Source: JAVWHX01 sp036639875
GTDB taxonomy: Bacteria > Bacillota_I > Bacilli_A > Erysipelotrichales > Coprobacillaceae
DNA length: 23,245 nt
Direction: 5' to 3'
Assembly (NCBI GenBank): GCA_036639875.1
Contig: JAVWHX010000037.1
Coordinates: 1 to 23,245 of the forward strand
Each line of letters opens with the position of its first letter. The first letter of the stretch is position 1. This document shows, one piece after another, positions 7,926 to 15,141 of the stretch. Position numbers and translations under genes: made by a program. The notes under the pieces are model-generated. The model did no database searches, was not told the DNA's origin, and was given only the letters and a program-made list of their open reading frames with translations.

Positions 7926-10900
7926 ATGCATATACAAGATAAAGAAATACGTAAAATTGTCTCTGATGATAAAGAATATCGTTTTGGTCGATATTTTGAT
8001 ATCAAAGATATCCTTGAAAGAATGACAATCTCTTTTGATGAAAATCAAGGGAGTTATAGGATTAATGCCAGAACAGTAGATGGCAATGAAAGATATACAA
8101 TTTCAATGAAGGCTGATAGTGAAGGACAAATTATTCAAAACAATTGTTCTTGTTCATATAAAAATGGTTGTCGTCATATTGCAGCTATATTACTCTTCTT
8201 ACGTAAATTAACAATCACTTCTTATCCATACTTCTATGAAAAGAATCAAGAAGATCAAAGATTATTAAAACAAAAAGAAATAGAGTTACAAAGAACACAA
8301 CGTATCTTAGATAAGAAACAACAAGAATCTATGTCATTTATTGAATTATATAAAGATCAATTACTTAGAGAATCTTTAATTCCTTTATCTTCTAAACAAT
8401 ATCAATTAAAAACAAGTATTGAAAGAAAAAAGGATACCTTATTATTATCTGTAAAGATTCTTAATGAGGGTTATGGTTATGCAATTAGAAATTTTGAAAG
8501 TTTTATTCAAGCTATTGAAAATCATCAAAGTATCAAATACAGTAAGAACTTTGAATTTATTCATAGTGAAGATGCTTTTGATGATGATTCATTAGAAATA
8601 CTTTATTTTATAAAAAAATGTTTCTTAAAGAATCAATTGATTCAAACAGGAATTATGAGAAACTTAATTATTAGTGATGAACAAATTGATGAGTTCTATC
8701 AATTGATGAATACATTACCTTCGATGTATTCATCAAATGGGTATGATAAAAAAGAATATCGTATTCCATTAGAAATTAATCTTAAGAATGATAATTATAT
8801 TTTAGATTTTAAAGAATATCAAAACTTTGAATCTATGTTGATGACTTCAACATCAATCTTTGATTTTCAAAATGATATCTTATATTATTATCAATTTCAT
8901 CAACCTCATAAAGCCTTATTATTTATTAAGAAGTTATTAGAAAGTAGAGGAGGATTATATATTCCTGAATCTGCTTTGTTAGATTTCTATAAATATGTTT
9001 TGTTTGATTTAAGTGATGATATTGAAATGGAAACACAATTGTTTGATGAATATGTTCAAGAGAATATGATTAATTTATATGCGGATATGACAACTGATGA
9101 TCAAATATGTATTCAATTGGAATATATTTATGATGAAAGTATTCAGTATGGATTTAATGAAGAAAATCAACACAAGTCTAAAGAAGCTGATTTGATTGAG
9201 AATTATTTAACACCTTATATTGAAGATATTGATGGAGATATGGTTTATCTTTTATTTGATCATGATTTTGTATATCAATTTATGAAAGAAGGACTTCCTT
9301 ATTTATCACATTACTGTCAAGTATATGTCAGTGATGCGCTTAAATCATTCTCAGTAACACAACCTATGCAATTACAAGTAGGAGTGAGTGTTAGCCATGG
9401 TTTATTAGAAGTGAATATTGATAGTATTGATGTTCAAAGAGATGAATTATATGATATTTTAAAAGCTTATAAGAAAAAGAGAAAGTTCTATAAGTTAAAG
9501 AATGGAAAGGTTATTGCTTTAGAGAATAAAGAGTTAAGAGAATTAGATGAATTAACATCATCATTACAATTAAAATCTCAAGACCTTGTGAATGGTCATA
9601 TTGAAGTTCCTACTTATCGTTTGTTTGAATTAGAACAAATGATGAATAAGGATTCAAAGATTGTTTATTCAAAGAATCAAGAGTTTGAAAAATGGTGTGA
9701 AGATTTTGTGAAACCAGATCATGAATATGATGTTCCTACAACCTATGCAAAGATCTTAAGAGATTATCAGATTGAAGGATATCAATGGTTGCGTTTGATG
9801 CAGCATTACGGCTTTGGAGGTATCTTAGCAGATGATATGGGACTTGGTAAGACTTTACAGATGATTGCTTATTTAGAGAGTATGAAGTCTCAAGGCGTAC
9901 ATATGGTTATCACACCAGCGAGTTTACTTTTAAACTGGCAAGATGAGATTGAGAAGTTCTCTTCTTGTATGAAAGTCATTTGTATTTATGGACAAAAACA
10001 AGAACGTGATGTTTTGATTGAAAATATAAATGATTATGATGTTGTGATAACGTCATATGATTATATCAGAAGAGATATTGAGTTATATGAAACAAAAGAA
10101 TTTCATACAATTGTCTTAGATGAAGCACAGTATATTAAGAATCCTAAAACCAGAAATGCTTTAAGTGTGAAACGTTTAAAAGCAAAACAACGTTTTGCAT
10201 TAACCGGAACACCGATTGAAAACTCATTAGCTGAGTTATGGTCAATCTTTGATTTCTTAATGCCTTATTACTTATATCATTATTCATATTTCTTAGATAA
10301 GTTTGAAAGACCAATTGTCAAAGAACAAGATGAAAACAAACAAGTTATGCTTAAACAAATGATTGAACCATTTGTATTAAGAAGAAATAAGAAAGATGTT
10401 TTAAAAGAATTACCAGATAAGATTGAACAAACATTGTATTTAAGATTTGATGAAGAAGAAGAAAAAAGATATCTTGCTTCACTTGTTCAAGTCAATAAAT
10501 CACTACAAGAAAAATTAAATATTAATCAATTAGGAAGAATTGATGTATTGGCAATGTTGACAAGATTAAGACAACTATGTCAAGACTCAAGACTTCTCTA
10601 TGATGATGTAGAAACCCCATCATCTAAGTTGGTTGGATGTATGGAATTGATTCATAATCTTAAAGACAATCATAAGAAGATATTATTGTTTTCATCATTT
10701 ACAAGTGTTCTTGAATTGATTCAAGAACAGTGCATAAAGGAACATGTTTCTTATTGTCGTTTAGATGGGTCTACCCCTAAAACCAAAAGAAAACAATTGG
10801 TTGATCAGTTCCAAAAGGATGATACAACATTATTCTTAATTTCTTTAAAAGCTGGAGGATCTGGTTTGAACTTAACGGCGGCACAAGCTGTTATTCATTT

Positions 10901-11141
10901 TGATCCGTGGTGGAATATGTCAGCTAAAAACCAAGCAACTGATCGAGCACATCGTATTGGTCAAACAGAATCAGTTCAGGTTTTCTCGTTGATTATGAAA
11001 AATACAATTGAAGAGAAGATAATGAATTTACAAAAACAGAAGAAGAATCTTGCTGACTCATTTGTAGAGGGGAATGAAGGAACAATATCTTCAATGAATA
11101 TGGAAGATATGAAAGCATTGTTTGAGATAGGGGAGAATTAA
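7926..11141 (+). CDS. SWIM zinc-finger SNF2-family DEAD/DEAH helicase
   Basis: This 1071-residue protein has the bacterial Swi2/Snf2 layout. A SWIM zinc finger lies near the N terminus (CSC at 74-76, then C82 and H84). A long helical/beta middle region corresponds to the bacterial SNF2-associated segment, and a two-lobed ATPase core follows. Core motifs are Walker A in MGLGKT (K642), DEAQ at 732-735, LTGTPIENSLAELWS, and the C-terminal lobe with LKAGGSGLNLT and QATDRAHRIGQ (1003-1013). It should translocate on double-stranded DNA using ATP; the cellular substrate is not evident. GGAGGG lies about 7 bases before the ATG. It is monocistronic, with a terminator folded over its stop codon. SNF2 helicases of this type are usually chromosomal and not part of DISARM-like loci, and no partner defence genes adjoin it. 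Confidence 0.95.
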   Translation: MHIQDKEIRKIVSDDKEYRFGRYFDIKDILERMTISFDENQGSYRINARTVDGNERYTISMKADSEGQIIQNNCSCSYKNGCRHIAAILLFLRKLTITSYPYFYEKNQEDQRLLKQKEIELQRTQRILDKKQQESMSFIELYKDQLLRESLIPLSSKQYQLKTSIERKKDTLLLSVKILNEGYGYAIRNFESFIQAIENHQSIKYSKNFEFIHSEDAFDDDSLEILYFIKKCFLKNQLIQTGIMRNLIISDEQIDEFYQLMNTLPSMYSSNGYDKKEYRIPLEINLKNDNYILDFKEYQNFESMLMTSTSIFDFQNDILYYYQFHQPHKALLFIKKLLESRGGLYIPESALLDFYKYVLFDLSDDIEMETQLFDEYVQENMINLYADMTTDDQICIQLEYIYDESIQYGFNEENQHKSKEADLIENYLTPYIEDIDGDMVYLLFDHDFVYQFMKEGLPYLSHYCQVYVSDALKSFSVTQPMQLQVGVSVSHGLLEVNIDSIDVQRDELYDILKAYKKKRKFYKLKNGKVIALENKELRELDELTSSLQLKSQDLVNGHIEVPTYRLFELEQMMNKDSKIVYSKNQEFEKWCEDFVKPDHEYDVPTTYAKILRDYQIEGYQWLRLMQHYGFGGILADDMGLGKTLQMIAYLESMKSQGVHMVITPASLLLNWQDEIEKFSSCMKVICIYGQKQERDVLIENINDYDVVITSYDYIRRDIELYETKEFHTIVLDEAQYIKNPKTRNALSVKRLKAKQRFALTGTPIENSLAELWSIFDFLMPYYLYHYSYFLDKFERPIVKEQDENKQVMLKQMIEPFVLRRNKKDVLKELPDKIEQTLYLRFDEEEEKRYLASLVQVNKSLQEKLNINQLGRIDVLAMLTRLRQLCQDSRLLYDDVETPSSKLVGCMELIHNLKDNHKKILLFSSFTSVLELIQEQCIKEHVSYCRLDGSTPKTKRKQLVDQFQKDDTTLFLISLKAGGSGLNLTAAQAVIHFDPWWNMSAKNQATDRAHRIGQTESVQVFSLIMKNTIEEKIMNLQKQKKNLADSFVEGNEGTISSMNMEDMKALFEIGEN

Positions 11142-11164
11142 TTTCTTCTCTATTTTCTTTTTAT
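11127..11164 (+). terminator. Rho-independent terminator over the SNF2 stop
   Basis: ATAGGGGAGAA (11127-11137) pairs with TTCTTCTCTAT (11143-11153) over 11 bp with two G-U pairs around a 5-base loop, followed by TTTCTTTTT. The stop codon lies within it. Confidence 0.75.
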
Positions 11165-11227
11165 AAAGTGAGGTGATGGAATAAAGTGTAAAAAATGATA
11201 AGTGATTGGCAAAAAATGGAATTTTAT

Positions 11228-11245
11228 TTTAGGACAGTTTTATTT
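11228..11245 (+). repeat. 18-bp imperfect direct repeat, left copy
   Basis: TTTAGGACAGTTTTATTT matches 13018-13035 at 16 of 18 positions. The two copies bracket the LytTR, HTH and tail-tube genes. Confidence 0.35.
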
Positions 11246-11270
11246 TACTATATAATTTCATCATATGTAC

Positions 11271-11307
11271 TGCAGTTTTAACCCCAATTACGGTAGTTCT
11301 AACCCCA
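11271..11307 (+). promoter_or_regulatory. Tandem direct repeats, candidate LytTR operator
   Basis: TGCAGTTTTAACCCCA (11271-11286) and GGTAGTTCTAACCCCA (11292-11307) share AGTTxTAACCCCA and repeat with a period of 21 bp, two turns of the helix. LytTR proteins classically bind pairs of ~9-bp direct repeats separated by 12-13 bp, which gives this period. A TTGCAA that could serve as a -35 (11313-11318) lies directly downstream, as is usual for an activator. The LytTR gene starts 58 bases further on, so autoregulation is the simplest reading. Confidence 0.6.
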
Positions 11308-11365
11308 GGGTATTGCAATTTATGTCGAAATTGGTTATTTCGTATATTTAAGGAGGAAAAACTAT

Positions 11366-11833
11366 ATGAAAATAACTTATAGTGAAGATTTAAAAATGAA
11401 TCATTATGAAATGAAGTTGGTAGTCAATCCAAAGAACAAAAAACTTGCCCGTTTACTTATTCAGCAGTTTAAAGAAACATTAGGTGAAATAGAGGTGACT
11501 GATGATTATAGAAATAAATATCCTATTCCTATCTTATCAATTTATTATGTTGAGATTATAGATCATAAAGCATTTGTCTATACTGATAAGGAAGTTTATC
11601 GCTTGTACGGAGCGATTCCTTTGCTTAAAGAAAAGATGATTGCTTTAGGATTTTACCAAATTAATGTAAGAACTCTTGTCAATGTTAAACATGTTACTCA
11701 ATATCGAATATACAAAGGTTGTCGTAGAAAAGTTGTGTTAGATAACGGCGATATGTTGGTATCAAGTCGGCATTTTAAAACTGAATTTCAAGAAATGATT
11801 TCTCAAAGAGCTGATATTGAATTTTGTGAATGA
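11366..11833 (+). CDS. Stand-alone LytTR-domain transcription regulator
   Basis: This 155-residue protein has an N-terminal region of ~50 residues followed by a LytTR DNA-binding domain (about 55-150). Typical LytTR features are the IYYVEIIDHKAFVYT strand pair, the YRLYGAIPLLKEKM helix, the 'gFyqInvrTLVNVKHV' segment, and VVLDNGDMLVSSRHFK. It has no receiver domain, so it is not phosphorelay-controlled. Such short LytTR proteins are often paired with a membrane inhibitor such as DUF3021, which is absent here. AGGAGG lies 9 bases before the ATG. Two 21-bp-period repeats lie just upstream and probably serve as its operator. An imperfect terminator follows. Confidence 0.9.
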   Translation: MKITYSEDLKMNHYEMKLVVNPKNKKLARLLIQQFKETLGEIEVTDDYRNKYPIPILSIYYVEIIDHKAFVYTDKEVYRLYGAIPLLKEKMIALGFYQINVRTLVNVKHVTQYRIYKGCRRKVVLDNGDMLVSSRHFKTEFQEMISQRADIEFCE

Positions 11834-11857
11834 GCTAAAATTTTAAGAGGAATATAC

Positions 11858-11884
11858 GGATACTTATGTATCCATATATTTTAT
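11858..11884 (+). terminator. Possible terminator after the LytTR gene
   Basis: GGATAC-TTAT-GTATCC (11858-11873) is a perfect 6-bp hairpin, extendable by a TATA/TATA helix across one mismatch. The following tract is T-rich but interrupted (ATATATTTTATCTT). Confidence 0.45.
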
Positions 11885-11888
11885 CTTG

Positions 11889-11910
11889 TATAGTCTCTAC
11901 TAAGACTATA
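11889..11910. promoter_or_regulatory. Palindrome upstream of the HTH gene, candidate operator
   Basis: TATAGTCT (11889-11896) and AGACTATA (11903-11910) form a perfect 8-bp inverted repeat with a 6-base spacer. TATAAT-like sequences follow at 11922-11927 and 11932-11937. The position fits an autoregulatory site for the small Xre-like protein, but nothing shows binding. Confidence 0.4.
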
Positions 11911-11963
11911 TGATTAGTGTGTATAATTTTCTATAATAAGAGAAGAAGAAAGAGGGATAAGAT

Positions 11964-12164
11964 ATGTTTAATTATGAACCATTTTGGAAAACATTGAAAG
12001 ATAGAGGTATTTCACAGTATAAACTGATTAATGAATATGGCATTAGAACAAGTACACTTGATAAGTTAAGACATAATAAAAATATGGAGGTTATAACTCT
12101 TGTTGATTTATGTAAGATTTTAAAATGTGATATACAAGATGTGATTATAATAGAAGAAAAATAA
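11964..12164 (+). CDS. Xre/Cro-type mini-regulator (HTH)
   Basis: This 66-residue protein consists of a single helix-turn-helix of the Cro/C1 type (HTH_26-like). ISQYKLINEYGIRTSTLDKL is the helix-turn-helix pair, and the LVDLCKILKCDIQDVI C-terminal helices end the fold. Full length for the family is about 65-75 residues, so it appears complete. It should bind DNA as a dimer. AGAGGG lies 8-9 bases before the ATG, and a perfect 8-bp palindrome lies 54 bases upstream. A GAAA-loop terminator follows immediately. Confidence 0.85.
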   Translation: MFNYEPFWKTLKDRGISQYKLINEYGIRTSTLDKLRHNKNMEVITLVDLCKILKCDIQDVIIIEEK

Positions 12165-12166
12165 TG

Positions 12167-12189
12167 GAAGCTGAAAAGCTTCTTTTTTT
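12167..12189 (+). terminator. Rho-independent terminator after the HTH gene
   Basis: GAAGCT-GAAA-AGCTTC (12167-12182) is a perfect 6-bp hairpin with a stable GNRA loop, followed by seven T. Confidence 0.85.
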
Positions 12190-12209
12190 GTATCTTGGTA
12201 ACAGCGATT

Positions 12210-12239
12210 GGTATAGTGATGTAAACTATACCTTTTTTT
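12210..12239 (+). terminator. Second tandem rho-independent terminator
   Basis: GGTATAGT (12210-12217) pairs perfectly with ACTATACC (12225-12232) around a 7-base loop and is followed by seven T. It starts 21 bases after the previous terminator with no gene between, so it is either a backup terminator or the remnant 3' end of something lost. Confidence 0.8.
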
Positions 12240-12435
12240 GTGACGTGCTAATTTCAACACATAATATTAAAGCACTTAATGATTTGATGAATCTAGTACT
12301 TGTTATTAAACGTTAGTTTATGAATTAGGAAAAATGTAATTAATAATTGATAGTTTAAAAGAAGCAATCAATGTTGTGGATCAGTTTTATAAAAAATAAT
12401 GTTATAAGAAAAGTTTTGTTTTTTTAAAAGAAGAG
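12240..12435. other. Intergenic stretch without a gene
   Basis: No open frame of credible length, RNA motif or long repeat is visible. A short broken reading (SLKEAINVVDQFYKK then stop, about 12349-12399) looks protein-like but has stops just upstream and no start. It could be a decayed gene remnant. The stretch ends at the palindrome of the tail-tube promoter. Confidence 0.5.
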
Positions 12436-12471
12436 AAGTTTGATAATAAAATAAATTTTATAGTCAAACTT
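12436..12471. promoter_or_regulatory. 36-bp palindrome at the tail-tube promoter, candidate operator
   Basis: Outer arms AAGTTTGA (12436-12443) and TCAAACTT (12464-12471) pair perfectly. Inner arms ATAAAAT (12446-12452) and ATTTTAT (12455-12461) also pair. In all, 15 of 18 positions per half are symmetric. It ends 5 bases before an extended -10 and so covers the -35 region, the typical place for a repressor. Confidence 0.55.
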
Positions 12472-12473
12472 TA

Positions 12474-12482
12474 TGCTATACT
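12474..12482 (+). promoter_or_regulatory. Extended -10 promoter of the tail-tube gene
   Basis: TGC-TATACT (TATACT at 12477-12482) is an extended -10 with no convincing -35, since that region is occupied by the palindrome. It lies about 60 bases upstream of the start. Confidence 0.5.
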
Positions 12483-12542
12483 TAAAGAAAAAGCTTACAA
12501 AAGAATCAATAATGAAAAATGTATATGAAGGAGAAATGGATT

Positions 12543-12962
12543 ATGAGAGGTTTTGCACATAACAAAATGAGTTTTCATGTCATGATTGATGCAAAGGAAG
12601 TGGGGAGATTTGTAGAAGTCACTATGGCTGATACAGTGGTTGAGGAAATTGAGTACCGTAGTGAAATCTATCACAAAAGAAAAGCACCTGATTTCATTAA
12701 ACATAGTAATATAACATTAAAAGAAGGAATTGTGACGGAAGAATTAATGACTTGGATTAAAGCAAGCATGGTTGGTAATTGTGAACTTAAAACAGTTGTT
12801 ATTGAGCTTTATGATGATATGGATAAAGTTGCTCATAAATGGAAAATCAAGGACGTAAGTCCTGTAAAATACTCAGTATCAGAACCATCATCAATAAACT
12901 CTGAAGTGTTAATTGATTATGTTGAGTTAGCTAATGGAGGAGTAATGGCTATAGAAGGATAA
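12543..12962 (+). CDS. Phage/contractile-tail tube protein, T4 gp19-like
   Basis: This 139-residue protein resembles the T4-like gp19 tail-tube family (PF06841), which also includes the inner-tube proteins of PVC/Afp-type contractile injection systems. Family landmarks are visible in order: an N-terminal FHVMIDAKEVGRFVEVTMAD strand pair, IEYRSE, KAPDFIKHSNITLKEGI (the usual 'r.lPG..kysnitLkrGi'), the ELMTWI helix, the VIELYDDMDKVAHKWKI region, and a C-terminal 'evliDyvELAnGG' strand. Tube proteins stack as hexameric rings inside a sheath. No sheath, baseplate, spike or terminase gene adjoins it here. ATG 12543 is chosen over 12519 because AAGGAG lies 9 bases upstream of it. Its role as an isolated gene is unclear: prophage or injection-system remnant, or co-opted regulator or decoy. 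Confidence 0.8.
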   Translation: MRGFAHNKMSFHVMIDAKEVGRFVEVTMADTVVEEIEYRSEIYHKRKAPDFIKHSNITLKEGIVTEELMTWIKASMVGNCELKTVVIELYDDMDKVAHKWKIKDVSPVKYSVSEPSSINSEVLIDYVELANGGVMAIEG

Positions 12963-12971
12963 TTTTAGCTT

Positions 12972-12997
12972 TATGACTTTAAATCATATGTTTTTTT
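12972..12997 (+). terminator. Weak terminator after the tail-tube gene
   Basis: TATGA (12972-12976) pairs with TCATA (12984-12988), and seven T follow at 12991-12997. The stem is short and AT-rich. Confidence 0.4.
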
Positions 12998-13017
12998 AAA
13001 GAGTTTGTAAAATTGAA

Positions 13018-13035
13018 TTTAGGACAATATTATTT
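13018..13035 (+). repeat. 18-bp imperfect direct repeat, right copy
   Basis: TTTAGGACAATATTATTT matches the copy at 11228-11245 at 16 of 18 positions. Confidence 0.35.
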
Positions 13036-13126
13036 ATATTACTTCTTAGAGTTTTAAACTAGAATTCGAGAAAATTGATATAAAATAAAAACTCGACTAA
13101 AAATATGAGAAATAATCTCAAAAATA

Positions 13127-13154
13127 TGGATAAAATATAAAAAAAGAGTATACT
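13127..13154 (+). promoter_or_regulatory. Candidate promoter of the AbiL-type operon
   Basis: TGGATA (13127-13132) and TATACT (13149-13154) are 16 bases apart, giving a leader of about a dozen bases. A second candidate, TTGATA (13075-13080) with TAAAAA (13098-13103) at 17 bases, lies upstream. A small inverted repeat TGAGA-AATAA-TCTCA (13106-13120) sits between them and could be an operator. Confidence 0.4.
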
Positions 13155-13173
13155 GATAATAGAGGTGAGAATA

Positions 13174-14400
13174 ATGTTATGTCAATTTTCAGTAAAGAAT
13201 TTTAAAAGTATTAAACAACAAGTAACGTTTGATATGCAAACTGCACAAATTAGTGAACATGAAAATCAGGTTTTAAAATGTAAAGATGGTGAGAGTTTTT
13301 TACCTGTTGCTGTTTTATATGGACCAAATGGTGGTGGAAAAACGAATGTTTTACAAGCTATGTTTTCATTATGTGCTCTTGTTTTGAAGGCTAAATATTC
13401 TATACAAGGAAATCACGAGGATAGAGATAATGTAAATAGAAATTCCATTGTTCCTTTTTTGTTTTCAGAAGATAGTCAACAACAAGCAACTGAATTTGAA
13501 ATTTTTTTTAGAACTCAAAAATCTGAATATAGGTATATATTGCATGTTAAGAATAATAATGTTGTTTATGAGAGTTTAGATAGAATTAAATTTGAAACAA
13601 AAAGAAAGTCGTCTTTATTTGAAAAAAAAGACAAGATTGTTTTAAAAGGAGAGTTAGCTCATTTAAAGGTGAGTGATGATTTATCGGAAGATATTCCGCT
13701 ATTGTCATATTTGGGTTTAACATATAAGAAAAATGAAGTTATAAATGATGTGATGAAATGGTTTGAAAGCCAAATGGTTTTTATCAATTATGGAAATCCA
13801 TCAAGAGAAGCAATCTTATTTGTTAATAAGAGTAAGGAATATAAAAGACTTATTGTTGATATGATAAAAGAATTAGATTTGGATATTGAAGATTTTCGTG
13901 TTGAAGAAATAGATGGGAAGATTAATGAAATATATACGACTCATATTATTGAAGGATATAGTCAAGAAATTTCATTAAAAGATGAATCTAGTGGAACTAA
14001 GAAAATTTTTGGATTATTACCTTTTATAATAACGAGTCTTATGCATGGAAGGACACTTATAGTAGATGAGTTAGATGCAAAGGTTCATCCAATGTTGTTA
14101 AAATATATTATTGAACTCTATACGAATATGTCGATTAATAAAAATCAATCACAGTTAATTTTTACATCTCATGATTTATCTACTCTTAACGGAGATATTT
14201 TTCGAAGAGATGAAATTTGGTTTGTTGCAAAAGGAAATGAGCAAAATTCGGTTTTATATTCATTGGTTGAATTTAAGGATGAAGATGGTAAGTCAGTAAG
14301 AAAGGATGCAAGGTTTGATAAACAATATTTAGAAGGGAAGTATGGGGCTGATCCATATCTAAAAAAAATAATAGATTGGAGTTATCTGGATGGGCAATAA
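13174..14400 (+). CDS. AAA/ABC-type ATPase of an AbiL-type system (RloA/AbiLi-like)
   Basis: This 408-residue ATPase has the OLD/RloA-like layout. It shows N-terminal FSVKNFKSIKQQVTF, Walker A GPNGGGKT (50-57), an ABC-type signature ESSGTKK (about 271-277), Walker B LIVDELDAK (D298-E299), and the switch histidine in TSHD (H333). It should dimerise on ATP and act with the RloB-like partner encoded next, with which it overlaps by 11 bp. Such ATPase-RloB pairs include the lactococcal abortive-infection system AbiL and are common in defence islands. AGAGGTGAG lies just before ATG 13174, so I prefer this to an in-frame GTG at 13165. How the system senses phage is unknown. Confidence 0.9.
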   Translation: MLCQFSVKNFKSIKQQVTFDMQTAQISEHENQVLKCKDGESFLPVAVLYGPNGGGKTNVLQAMFSLCALVLKAKYSIQGNHEDRDNVNRNSIVPFLFSEDSQQQATEFEIFFRTQKSEYRYILHVKNNNVVYESLDRIKFETKRKSSLFEKKDKIVLKGELAHLKVSDDLSEDIPLLSYLGLTYKKNEVINDVMKWFESQMVFINYGNPSREAILFVNKSKEYKRLIVDMIKELDLDIEDFRVEEIDGKINEIYTTHIIEGYSQEISLKDESSGTKKIFGLLPFIITSLMHGRTLIVDELDAKVHPMLLKYIIELYTNMSINKNQSQLIFTSHDLSTLNGDIFRRDEIWFVAKGNEQNSVLYSLVEFKDEDGKSVRKDARFDKQYLEGKYGADPYLKKIIDWSYLDGQ

Positions 14401-15076
14401 AAATTGGAAAAATGCAAGAAAACAAGGATGCTTAGAATTAAAGAAAGACAAGTTTTATATATTTTGTGAAGGAGAAAAAACAGAACCACTTTATTTCGAA
14501 GGTTTTAAGAACGTTATAGAAAATAATCCTGTTTATAAAAATACGATCCTTCTTGAAATAGAACCATGTGCAACTGATACATTGAGAGTTTTAAAAAAAG
14601 CTGAAGAATATGTTAAACGCAATCATATAACAGATGGACAAATATGGTGTGTATATGATAAAGATTCTTTTCCTAAAGATCATTTTAATGCTGTTGAAGA
14701 AAGAATAATGATGCTTAATCAACAAAGTTCCAAGTTACAATATTTTTCAGCATGGAGTAATGAATGTATAGAAATATGGTTTATTCTTCATTTTGATAAT
14801 TATGTGTCTAATAATCACCGAAGTGAATATATTAATTATTTAAATAAAAAGTTAAAATCATTTGGATTAAATGGTTATAGAAAAAATAGTTCAGATATTT
14901 TTTCTATATTAAATAATCAAGGTAATCCTAAATTAGCAATACGTTATGCAAAAAGATTAATCAATGAAAATAATCATAAACCAAGTGCAGATATTGCACC
15001 AGGAACAAAGGTTTATGATTTAGTAGAAAGACTATCTCAATATTTACCAGAAAGTTTAAAGAATAAATATATTTAA
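14390..15076 (+). CDS. RloB/AbiLii-like Toprim-fold nuclease
   Basis: This 228-residue protein matches the RloB-like family (PF13707). Diagnostic parts are FCEGEKTEPLYFEGF (about residues 24-38) carrying the Toprim glutamate, VYDKDSFPKDHFN (about 88-100) carrying the DxD metal ligands, and SNECIEIWFILHF (about 122-134). These suggest a metal-dependent nuclease or related Toprim activity, probably on RNA or DNA, activated by the ATPase encoded upstream. Length is normal for the family. Its ATG lies inside the end of the ATPase gene, with GGAG 8 bases before it, so translation is coupled. No separate promoter is seen. Confidence 0.9.
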   Translation: MGNKNWKNARKQGCLELKKDKFYIFCEGEKTEPLYFEGFKNVIENNPVYKNTILLEIEPCATDTLRVLKKAEEYVKRNHITDGQIWCVYDKDSFPKDHFNAVEERIMMLNQQSSKLQYFSAWSNECIEIWFILHFDNYVSNNHRSEYINYLNKKLKSFGLNGYRKNSSDIFSILNNQGNPKLAIRYAKRLINENNHKPSADIAPGTKVYDLVERLSQYLPESLKNKYI

Positions 15077-15141
15077 TTGTTATAAAGTTGTATAATGTAA
15101 ATATATATTTATCAAATCATAAGATTAGGACGGTAAAGAAT

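Noticed and set aside
7863..8048. 61-codon minus-strand frame at the SNF2 start
   Set aside because: It lies antisense over the SNF2 promoter and N terminus, without a ribosome site.
7926..11141. SNF2 helicase as part of a DISARM or other defence cluster
   Set aside because: It is monocistronic with its own promoter and terminator, next to DUF1846, with no methylase, PLD or DUF1998 partner.
12495..12704. 69-codon minus-strand frame over the tail-tube gene
   Set aside because: It is a shadow of the tube gene, whose family motifs and ribosome site support the plus strand.
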